From: Thermoplasmatales archaeon ex4484_6
GTDB lineage: Archaea > Thermoplasmatota > Penumbrarchaeia > Penumbrarchaeales > Penumbrarchaeaceae
Reading direction: 5' to 3'
Assembly (NCBI GenBank): GCA_002254385.1
Contig: NJDO01000017.1
Location: 1-21,087 of the forward strand
DNA length: 21,087 bases
Shown: positions 7,428 through 13,818 of the stretch, piece by piece
Layout: every line of letters starts with the position of its first letter
Position numbering within the stretch: the first letter of the stretch is position 1
Made by a program: the position numbers and the translations under genes
The notes under the pieces: model-generated
Told to the model about the DNA's origin: nothing
The model's input: only the letters and a program-made list of their open reading frames with translations
Databases searched by the model: none

Positions 7428-7913
7428 TTGAACGTTAGGAGGGCCTTTCGAGGCAGACAGACGGAATCCAAGACCGATCGTATCGCATCATACTTCAGCG
7501 CAAGGCCTCTCGACTCCATATCACCGAAGGATATCGCAAGGGAACTGGACATGGACCTTCAGCTCGTGACATCACTGGTCAACAGGCTCAAGAAGGAGGG
7601 GGTGGTGGAGCGCATCGGCCGGGGGAAATACAGGTTGAGGCTGAAAGGGTTCGTCGATGAAAGGAGCATCAGTGCCATAAACAGGGACATGTCAATACTT
7701 GCAGGCAGGATATTCGGCGAACTCGATCCCCGGATGAGGGGGACGTCAACGGGCGATCCATTTCGTGAGCTCGTGGGCCTTTATCTTGCCTTGAGAAAGG
7801 TAGGAGGCGAGGCAACAGCGTCCAATTTGCTGAAGCTCTGTGCATATAAGAGGCTCGAGGGAAGGAATGTCGATCTCCTTGTGAACACCATCTATGAGGT
7901 TGTGAACGGATGA
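7428..7913 (+). CDS. Winged-helix protein, first gene of the KaiC-like operon
   Basis: A 161-residue protein starting at a TTG with an ideal Shine-Dalgarno. Residues about 15-75 form a winged helix: KTDRIASYFSARPLDSISPKDIAREL, then MDLQLVTSLVNRLKKEGVVERI, and a basic wing GRGKYRLRLKG. The C-terminal half (about 80-160) is helical, contains a SILAGRIFGEL segment and ends LLVNTIYEVVNG. It matches no family I can name. As the first gene, overlapping the next by 4 bp (ATGA), it could regulate the operon, or be a structural part of the complex that uses the winged helix for protein contacts. Confident as a gene; function uncertain. Confidence 0.8.
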   Translation: MNVRRAFRGRQTESKTDRIASYFSARPLDSISPKDIARELDMDLQLVTSLVNRLKKEGVVERIGRGKYRLRLKGFVDERSISAINRDMSILAGRIFGELDPRMRGTSTGDPFRELVGLYLALRKVGGEATASNLLKLCAYKRLEGRNVDLLVNTIYEVVNG

Positions 7914-8218
7914 ACGGGAACGGATCACCCATGGAGGAGGACCTGAACAACAGGACGTTCAATCCCATAGTGGACCTCTACGAGAAGAAACTCTCATCCC
8001 TCATAGGGGTCCTTTCCAAGTTCATAGTCAGAAGACAGTACGGGAAGCTCATAGGAAGTGCCCCCGCAACTCTGGACCTGGACAAGGCCGAGATGTTGTG
8101 CGAGTCCATAATCGGTGATGCGTCGATCCTCATAGGCGAGGAGAGGGCGAGAATGCTGGAAGATGAGCTGAAAAGGATAACTGAAGAACATTTCAAGGAG
8201 GCAGGAAAGCATGGCTGA
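7910..8218 (+). CDS. Small helical protein resembling the repeated domain of the 668-residue neighbour
   Basis: A 102-residue, soluble, mainly helical protein that overlaps both neighbours (4 bp with the winged-helix gene, 8 bp with the KaiC-like gene), so translation is probably coupled. No named family is recognised. The segment ASILIGEERARMLEDELKRI (71-90) lines up with DFISSLIGEELAKDMITTSI (81-100) and, more weakly, with GLSTFLVGREEAMKNASKIF (222-241) of the protein at 8957-10963. In all three a long amphipathic helix lies N-terminal to it. I infer that this is a single-domain paralogue of those two domains, and that it may pair with them or compete for the same partner. Confidence 0.78.
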   Translation: MNGNGSPMEEDLNNRTFNPIVDLYEKKLSSLIGVLSKFIVRRQYGKLIGSAPATLDLDKAEMLCESIIGDASILIGEERARMLEDELKRITEEHFKEAGKHG

Positions 8219-8933
8219 AAGAAAAGGAACCCATGTAGCGGGTCTTGACGAGCTTATTGGCGGCGGCTTCCCGGAGGGAACCGTGAATCTGGTGACCGGA
8301 CCCCCGGGTAGTGCGAAATCCCTCATGGGCATCCATTACGTATTCAACGGTGTCAATGTGGACGGAGACACCGGGATATATCTGACACTCGAGGAGAGCA
8401 GGGATTCCATAACAAGGGCCGCCTCGGCCTACGGGATGGACCTGAACTCGCTAGAGAAGGAGGGGAAGCTGTACCTCATCGATCTCGGAAAGATGCGCAT
8501 GGAATGCACATCCTCGGAGGAACTGGAATGGGGACTCGCAAGCTTCGAAACCCTGCAGGATTTCCTCAGGAACCATATAGCATTCAGCGGAGCGAAGAGA
8601 CTGGTGCTTGACTCGATAACGGCGGTGGGGGTCTACTACAAGACAGGTGAACTGTTCAGAAGGGAACTTTTCAAGTTCGCAAGATTCCTGAAGGAATCGG
8701 GGATCACATCGCTGCTTATATCGGAGGTCACCTCGGATGGTGATTCTAGATACGGCACCGAGGAGTTCGTGGCCGATTCACTGATAAAGCTCGATTACGA
8801 ATCCGCTTCCGGCGAGTACAGGAGAACCCTTCGCGTGAAAAAGATGCGGTTCACCAAACATGATCCCCTGAAGCATCCCTTCCTGATAATGGAGAGCGGT
8901 ATGGAAGTATCTCCCGACGAGGTGATAGGCTAG
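8211..8933 (+). CDS. KaiC-like RecA-superfamily ATPase (intact active site)
   Basis: A 240-residue single-domain KaiC/RadA-type ATPase. It opens with GLDELIGGGFPEGTVNLVTG (11-30), the usual KaiC lead-in, then has Walker A GPPGSAKS (30-37), the glutamate pair that activates water in LTLEES (Glu61-Glu62), and Walker B RLVLDSI (130-136). Near the end come a DNA-free KaiC-type ISEV and the basic strands RRTLRVKKMRF typical of the family. Members act as hexameric ATPases or kinases in signalling, including FlaH of the archaellum and the archaeal KaiC group. Aaggagg stands before the ATG, which lies inside the end of the previous gene. With all catalytic residues present, it is probably the active partner of the degenerate protein encoded 23 bp downstream. 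Confidence 0.92.
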   Translation: MAERKGTHVAGLDELIGGGFPEGTVNLVTGPPGSAKSLMGIHYVFNGVNVDGDTGIYLTLEESRDSITRAASAYGMDLNSLEKEGKLYLIDLGKMRMECTSSEELEWGLASFETLQDFLRNHIAFSGAKRLVLDSITAVGVYYKTGELFRRELFKFARFLKESGITSLLISEVTSDGDSRYGTEEFVADSLIKLDYESASGEYRRTLRVKKMRFTKHDPLKHPFLIMESGMEVSPDEVIG

Positions 8934-8956
8934 AGAAGACTGCACGGATTGATCCC

Positions 8957-10963
8957 ATGACCGACATCGAGACCCTTGGCAAGCTGATAGAAGAATTCAT
9001 CGGGAAGATGACGTCTCCCGAGATAGGTCAGTTCAGACTGGAGGTATCCACGTTCAGGATAATCCTCGAGAGATCCAGGGTCGATGAGCCGGCACTCGTG
9101 AAGTTCACGATCATGGATGACGGGGGGATCGTGAACAACCTAAGGAACGGCCCCGATTCGGTGCGGGCCCTCTCGATCTATCTCAAACGTTCGGTCGACT
9201 TCATATCATCGCTCATAGGGGAGGAGCTTGCGAAGGACATGATAACCACATCCATACGACCCCAGATACCCAAGCTCCTGACGGGATTCAGGAACAACGA
9301 GAAGCTCGTGGAGGCCCTGCCCGAACCCTTCCCGTCCATAATCAACGAAACACTGGAGAGGAATCTGGATTCCACGGACCACGATGAGATACTTGACCTT
9401 TTCCAGGAGATGTTCCAGACATATTTGAAGGACCTCTCGGCAAAATCCGACCTTTCCGCATTCAAACTGAAGATATCCATACTGAGGGAGAAGCACGATC
9501 TGCTGAAATACATGGAGCTGGGCAGGGAGGAACTCATCGTCATAGACAAGGAGAAATGGGCATACGGCTCGGTCGAGGAGGTCAGGGATGCCCTAGCGGC
9601 CATATTCAACTCAATGGTGGGTCTTTCCACCTTCCTCGTGGGCAGGGAAGAGGCGATGAAGAACGCGTCGAAGATCTTCCAATACTATTTCAACGACAAG
9701 GAGGAACTTCTGGACCGTTACGGTCTGATAGAGGGACTTCTCGACGGAGCCATCCAGAAAAAGATCTCCACCGGAATACCCCTGCTGGACTCGAGGATGG
9801 GAGGGGGCATCCCGAAGGGCAGCTCCATCCTTCTCGTGTCTCCCTCGGGCATAGAGCGGGACATGTTCATCTCCGGCATGCTGAGCCAGGGGATCAGGAA
9901 GGGATCATCTGTCCTGATGGTCCTTTCAAAGGAACCTCCGAGATCGATCCGCATCCTTCTTCGCTCCAACGACCTTGACCCCGACAAGCTGGAAGAGGAA
10001 AGCAGGCTCAGGATAGTGGACTGGTTCAGCTGGAGGGGCGAGAGGATAATCGGGGTCGAGAGGGACGGCTTCGCCCTGAAATCATCCAAGATACTCTCCA
10101 ACCTGGGAATTGCGATAAACAAGGGACTCCGCGAACTCACGTACTCCAGCAGCAAGATCGCCATCATCCACATGATAGGGGCCGCCACGAATATCTTCGA
10201 TTTCAAGGGGGTCTACAACTTCATCCAGAGGCTCAGGGCCAAGTTCAAGGAAGAGGAGATGGTATCGCTGTTCCTGCTGGAAACGAATTCACTCCCCAAG
10301 GAGATAGAGACAACGATCCAGGAGATATTCGACGGGGTCATGATCATCGAAAAGAAGCCCGAGGGCAACAGATTCGCCAGGGAGATAAGGATCGGTTCCC
10401 TTTCCTGGTTCGATTTCGATGCGAGCCCCATCTCCTTCATCATAAAGGACAATGCCATCGTTCCCGAAAGAGAGGTGGAGGAAGAGGGGGAAACGCTCGA
10501 ACCCTCCGCCATCATAGACCGGGGCCAGCAGGGTGTTCAGAAGGATGCGCCGAAGAGACCTTCCGACGACCTTCTCGTAATGGGACCGAAGGGTGATGTA
10601 ATATCCAGGAAACCCCCACCGGAAGCGACACCGGTGGAGGATGAACCGCCGTACTCGACGGCAGGGAAGATGAAGGTCAAACCGGTGAAGAAGAGAGTGC
10701 TGATCAAAACGCCGGACAAAGGGAGATCCGAAAGGGCTTCCCCTCCACCGGTGAAGGTGGAGAAGAAGGTGAAGAGGGTGATGAGAAGGGTGAAGGTCAC
10801 CCCGCCGAGGGATCCGACCGAACTCGAGGAGATGGACCTCGGATTGAAGGGAACGGCCCCCCAAGATATCCTCAGGAAGGCCATCAGCACCATCGACGAC
10901 CTGTTGAAGGAACCTCCCCCGTCCAGTAAGGATCACATGGTGGTCAGGAAAAGGATAAAATAG
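8957..10963 (+). CDS. Large KaiC-like protein with inactive ATP site and two N-terminal helical repeats
   Basis: A 668-residue protein with three parts. Residues 1 to about 265 are helical and seem to hold two copies of one domain (about 1-115 and 130-260), each ending in an [IV]G-x-E-E-x-A-type helix, similar to the 102-residue protein at 7910-8218. Residues about 268-500 follow the KaiC fold: GIPLLDSRMGGGIPKGSSIL leads to VSPSGIERDMF, where the Walker A Lys and Ser/Thr are Arg301 and Asp302. The Walker B site reads AIIHMIG, lacking its aspartate. ATP hydrolysis here is therefore unlikely. Residues about 500-635 are proline-rich and disordered-looking, with basic blocks such as VEKKVKRVMRRVKV, and a last predicted helix DILRKAISTIDDLLKE (637-652). 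It probably serves as a scaffold or regulatory subunit for the active ATPase before it. Confidence 0.85.
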   Translation: MTDIETLGKLIEEFIGKMTSPEIGQFRLEVSTFRIILERSRVDEPALVKFTIMDDGGIVNNLRNGPDSVRALSIYLKRSVDFISSLIGEELAKDMITTSIRPQIPKLLTGFRNNEKLVEALPEPFPSIINETLERNLDSTDHDEILDLFQEMFQTYLKDLSAKSDLSAFKLKISILREKHDLLKYMELGREELIVIDKEKWAYGSVEEVRDALAAIFNSMVGLSTFLVGREEAMKNASKIFQYYFNDKEELLDRYGLIEGLLDGAIQKKISTGIPLLDSRMGGGIPKGSSILLVSPSGIERDMFISGMLSQGIRKGSSVLMVLSKEPPRSIRILLRSNDLDPDKLEEESRLRIVDWFSWRGERIIGVERDGFALKSSKILSNLGIAINKGLRELTYSSSKIAIIHMIGAATNIFDFKGVYNFIQRLRAKFKEEEMVSLFLLETNSLPKEIETTIQEIFDGVMIIEKKPEGNRFAREIRIGSLSWFDFDASPISFIIKDNAIVPEREVEEEGETLEPSAIIDRGQQGVQKDAPKRPSDDLLVMGPKGDVISRKPPPEATPVEDEPPYSTAGKMKVKPVKKRVLIKTPDKGRSERASPPPVKVEKKVKRVMRRVKVTPPRDPTELEEMDLGLKGTAPQDILRKAISTIDDLLKEPPPSSKDHMVVRKRIK

Positions 10964-10996
10964 TTCCGATCTCACTCCCGATCCGAGGTTGGGTGC

Positions 10997-11503
10997 ATGA
11001 CCGTGCTGTCGAGATTCTTCGGAAAGGGACCGGCAACGGAATGTTCGGGGGATGCCGTCATCTCGGACGGGAACATCGTGATCGACTGCAGCGGATGCAG
11101 GGGGCCATCGGACGTCTCCGATCCATTCTGCTTCAGGGGAGTCTCCGGGAAGCTCCCCCCCGGGTTCTCGGGCGATATCATTCTGTCGGGAGCCGTCGAG
11201 AAGGGTTACTCCGGGGCCGTGGTGGAGGCACTTTCCGCCTATTCCGAGGTGATGGAGCTCGCCTCCGCCATGAGGGATTCCATCAGATCAAGTGGGAGGG
11301 GTGATGGGGACCGGAAGGAGGTTCTGAAGTTGCTGAAGCTTCTTGAAAAGGATCCGTCCCTCTTCCTCGAGAGGGCGGGGGAGGTGAGAAAGAGCATGGG
11401 AAGGGACGGGGACCTCTCTGCCGGGATGGACGAGCTGATGGAACGCACCTCCCTGATGATCAGGAGGCTCAGGAGGGCCCTCCGCTCCCAAGGGAGTGTT
11501 TAA
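10997..11503 (+). CDS. Four-cysteine small protein, last gene of the KaiC-like operon
   Basis: A 168-residue protein, 33 bp after the previous gene, with gaggttgg before its ATG. The N-terminal half holds four cysteines (16, 31, 34, 45) including IVIDCSGC (28-34) and DPFC (42-45), arranged as a possible zinc or iron-sulfur site. The segment from about 28 to 95 recalls the cysteine-containing stretch before the ATPase core in some archaeal type II/IV secretion ATPases (a C-x2-C, a second cysteine, then glycine-rich strands and a helix). This is from memory, not a search. The C-terminal half is charged helix with leucine repeats (KLLKLLEKDPSLFLERAGEV) and could form a coiled coil. Function unknown. 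The stop codon lies inside the Cbf5 TATA box. Confidence 0.7.
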   Translation: MTVLSRFFGKGPATECSGDAVISDGNIVIDCSGCRGPSDVSDPFCFRGVSGKLPPGFSGDIILSGAVEKGYSGAVVEALSAYSEVMELASAMRDSIRSSGRGDGDRKEVLKLLKLLEKDPSLFLERAGEVRKSMGRDGDLSAGMDELMERTSLMIRRLRRALRSQGSV

Positions 11504-11506
11504 TTA
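11498..11506 (+). promoter_or_regulatory. TATA box for leaderless cbf5
   Basis: gtttaatta is centred 25 bp before the ATG at 11527 and overlaps the stop codon of the preceding gene. No Shine-Dalgarno precedes the ATG. Transcription would start at or next to the start codon, so cbf5 probably has its own promoter and a leaderless mRNA, apart from any read-through from the operon. Confidence 0.5.
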
Positions 11507-11526
11507 CCCGTTTTCCGTATGGAACG

Positions 11527-12528
11527 ATGATGAACCACCCCTTCGAAAGGAAGAGCATGAACTGGGTCCGCGGAAGGGAGACCGATCCGCGTTACGGTTC
11601 ACCACCGGAGGAGAGAGGAGTGGACCTCCTCCTCAGAAGGGGGCTGGTGGTCCTGGACAAACCCAGAGGACCCACAAGCCATCAGGTCGCCTCGTGGGTG
11701 AAGGACATTCTCGGGATCGACAAGGCCGGGCATCACGGCACCCTCGACCCCAACACCACAGGGGTGCTTCCCATCGCACTGGGAAATTCCGTCAGGCTCC
11801 TGGACATCACGCTTTCGGAGGGCAAGGAGTACGCTGCCCTCATGCATCTGCATTCGGATGTGGCGAGCGGACCGGTCGGAGGCGTGTTGAAGGATTTCCA
11901 GGGTGAGATATACCAGATGGTCCCGGTAAGGTCCGCCGTGAAGAGGGAGCTCAGAACGAGAAGGATACACTACATGAAACTGCTGGAAAGGGACGGACAG
12001 GACCTGCTCCTTCTGATAGGGTGCGAATCCGGGACATACATAAGGACATTGATCCACGACATGGGGGAGGTCCTCGGGGTGGGGGCCCACATGGCGGAGC
12101 TCCGCAGGACCAGATCCGGGAGGCTCGAGGCGAAGGACGCGGTAACGCTCCAGGAGCTCCGGGACGCATGGACCATATACCGGGAAGACGGTGATGAATC
12201 CCTCATAAGGAAGGTAATAAGACCGGCAGAGGAACTCGTGACCCATCTCAGGGCCATTGTGCTCCTGGATTCCGCGGTCGATGCCGTCTGCCACGGAGCA
12301 CCCGTGGGCATACCGGGACTCAGCGGCATTGACGCCGACATCGAAAAGGGGGAGATCATATCCGTGATGACCCTCAAGGGAGAGCTCGTGGGGATAGCAG
12401 AGGCGGACATGTCCGGAATGGACATGCTGCACAGAAGGACCGGTCAGGCCGCACACATCATGAGGGTCGCAATGGACCCTGGAACCTACCCCCGGGCGTG
12501 GAAGACAAGGAAGGCGCCCGGACAGTGA
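11527..12528 (+). CDS. cbf5: tRNA/rRNA pseudouridine synthase Cbf5 (dyskerin homologue)
   Basis: A 333-residue TruB/Cbf5-type pseudouridine synthase. The catalytic motif AGHHGTLDPNTTGVLPIALG (67-86) holds the nucleophile Asp74. KEYAALMHLHSDV (100-112) and GCESGTYIRTLIHDMGEVLG (165-184) are further conserved core motifs. A PUA domain follows (about 240-325, including HGAPVGIPGLSG). In archaea Cbf5 works with Nop10, Gar1 and L7Ae in H/ACA ribonucleoproteins that guide rRNA pseudouridylation, and alone or with Nop10/Gar1 makes tRNA Psi55. Length and the archaeal-type N-terminal extension (about 38 residues before RGLVVLDKPRGPTSHQV) fit the family. The first of two tandem ATGs fits the leaderless promoter. 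Confidence 0.95.
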   Translation: MMNHPFERKSMNWVRGRETDPRYGSPPEERGVDLLLRRGLVVLDKPRGPTSHQVASWVKDILGIDKAGHHGTLDPNTTGVLPIALGNSVRLLDITLSEGKEYAALMHLHSDVASGPVGGVLKDFQGEIYQMVPVRSAVKRELRTRRIHYMKLLERDGQDLLLLIGCESGTYIRTLIHDMGEVLGVGAHMAELRRTRSGRLEAKDAVTLQELRDAWTIYREDGDESLIRKVIRPAEELVTHLRAIVLLDSAVDAVCHGAPVGIPGLSGIDADIEKGEIISVMTLKGELVGIAEADMSGMDMLHRRTGQAAHIMRVAMDPGTYPRAWKTRKAPGQ

Positions 12529-12552
12529 TTTTCAGCGTATCAACAGATATTC

Positions 12553-12672
12553 TTATATATATGCGTCATCTTAGTTCAGCTCAGCTTTTATATCCATGTA
12601 ATGGATGTCCCAGCAGAGAAGGACCCGGTGGTCCAGATAAGGTAATATATGGGCCGGGTGATTGCGGGTCCG
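12553..12672 (+). promoter_or_regulatory. Tandem TATA-like boxes and inverted repeat in the 166-bp gap after cbf5
   Basis: Three AT-rich TATA-like elements occur in this gap: ttatatatatg (12553-12563), ttttatatc (12586-12594) and taatatat (12643-12650). The last predicts a start near 12673 and a 22-nt leader with gaggtgg before the ATG at 12695. After the second box is a 6-bp inverted repeat, atccat-gta-atggat (12592-12606), placed where a repressor could act, and then ggacc-cggt-ggtcc (12621-12634). No tRNA or protein gene is seen. Confidence 0.45.
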
Positions 12673-12694
12673 GGTTCGAACGAGGTGGAACCAG

Positions 12695-13621
12695 ATGACA
12701 GGAAAAATGGCTTTCAGGGCAAGCATCTTCCTCATGTTGGTGCTTCTCATGGGAACGATGTTCGTGTATCTCCCCAAGGAGAAGGATACCGCGGAAGCGG
12801 TGGGTGCTCCGGCTGTCAGGATAGAGATCGATCAGACCAAGCAGACCGCATACGTGGCTCCCGGACAGGACGGCGTCGTCACCTTCACCGGAACGGTTAC
12901 GGCCACCATACCGTGGTCACCGAACATACAGTTCCTTGTGGTCACACTTCAGGCCGATGCGGGCGGTTGGCCGGTATCCATACCCCCTGCCCTGACCTTC
13001 AACAAGGCAACGAAACAGCAGGGTTTCAAGGTATCCGTCCAGGTGCCCGTCGAGACATCCCAGAAGACACAGGGTCAGCTGTCCGTTTCCGGAAGATGGA
13101 GATACAGCCCCGGAACCCTCGGGGGAACCATTGACCCCGCCACTGCCATCATAGTCATCAAGCAGTACTACCAGTTCTCAGTGGGATGCGAGAAGCCCTA
13201 CATCCAGGTGGGACCGGGCTCCTCTCTGGGATTCAAGATCAGGCTCATAAACGAGGGCAACGCCGCGGACCAGCTCAGGGTGGAGGTCCTCAACCTCGAC
13301 AGGCTGGCCAGCAAGGGATGGACCATACAGCTCTCCCAGGACAAGTTCTCCGTTCCCGAGAAGCAGGAGAAGGTCCTCACGGTGTCCGTCACAACACCGG
13401 TCAAGTGGAACATCTGGAAGAACGAGGTGGACACCATCAGGCTCAGGATAATATCGGCCCAGGCCGAGCGTTTGGGTGATATATCGGACATAGCGGATTA
13501 CTCTCTGTATATACGTCAGAGAGGTTTCTCCATACCGGGTTACGAACCTGTACTTGCGGTGATGGCCCTCACGCTGCTGGCGGTTGTGCTGGTGGGCTTC
13601 GCAAGAAGAAAGAGGATATGA
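12695..13621 (+). CDS. Surface protein with Ig-like/CARDB-like domains and PGF-CTERM-like sorting tail
   Basis: A 308-residue exported protein. Residues 6-27 are a hydrophobic signal segment, ending near AEAVGAPA. The body is rich in beta strands. Residues about 160-275 contain YIQVGPGSSLGFKIRLINEGNAADQLRVEVLN and VPEKQEKVLTVSVTTP, a pattern of the CARDB/NEW3 group of Ig-like modules common in archaeal surface proteins. The C-terminus is tripartite: IPGYEP (280-285), a hydrophobic span (286-302), then ARRKRI. This resembles the PGF-CTERM signals that archaeosortases cut and join to lipid in haloarchaea, with Tyr in place of Phe. The ATG at 12695 has gaggtgg at a good distance; an in-frame TTG at 12662 lacks one. 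No enzyme motif was seen. Confidence 0.8.
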   Translation: MTGKMAFRASIFLMLVLLMGTMFVYLPKEKDTAEAVGAPAVRIEIDQTKQTAYVAPGQDGVVTFTGTVTATIPWSPNIQFLVVTLQADAGGWPVSIPPALTFNKATKQQGFKVSVQVPVETSQKTQGQLSVSGRWRYSPGTLGGTIDPATAIIVIKQYYQFSVGCEKPYIQVGPGSSLGFKIRLINEGNAADQLRVEVLNLDRLASKGWTIQLSQDKFSVPEKQEKVLTVSVTTPVKWNIWKNEVDTIRLRIISAQAERLGDISDIADYSLYIRQRGFSIPGYEPVLAVMALTLLAVVLVGFARRKRI

Positions 13622-13649
13622 TAACCGCCGCAGGGAGCCGTCCGTCAAT

Positions 13650-13682
13650 GAAGGTCCGGGACGATCACCGGACCTTCGTTTA
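13650..13682 (+). terminator. Perfect 10-bp hairpin after the surface protein gene
   Basis: gaaggtccgg (13650-13659) pairs perfectly with ccggaccttc (13668-13677) around an 8-nt loop, and gttt follows. It starts 28 bp after the stop codon of the gene at 12695-13621, in a 197-bp gap between convergent genes. It may be a terminator or an mRNA 3'-end stabiliser. The remainder of the gap (to 13818) shows no gene. Confidence 0.5.
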
Positions 13683-13818
13683 CCTCGATCCCGGTATTAA
13701 CCATCAAACTATCAGCCGGAGGAATATGGCGAGAAGGCCAATCCTCGAGGGAGGCCTTCTCCCGGATCTATCCCGGAACGGAACATGGGACCGGGGACTC
13801 ATATCATACGGATCATTC

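Noticed and set aside
7428..7430. Moving the first operon gene to a downstream ATG
   Set aside because: The TTG has an ideal GGAGG 7 nt upstream, and the next in-frame ATG would cut into the winged helix.
12655..12694. GGTTCGAAC resembling a tRNA T-loop
   Set aside because: The flanking five-base arms (ccggg and gaggt) do not pair, and no acceptor, D or anticodon arms fit upstream. It lies in the leader of the surface protein gene.
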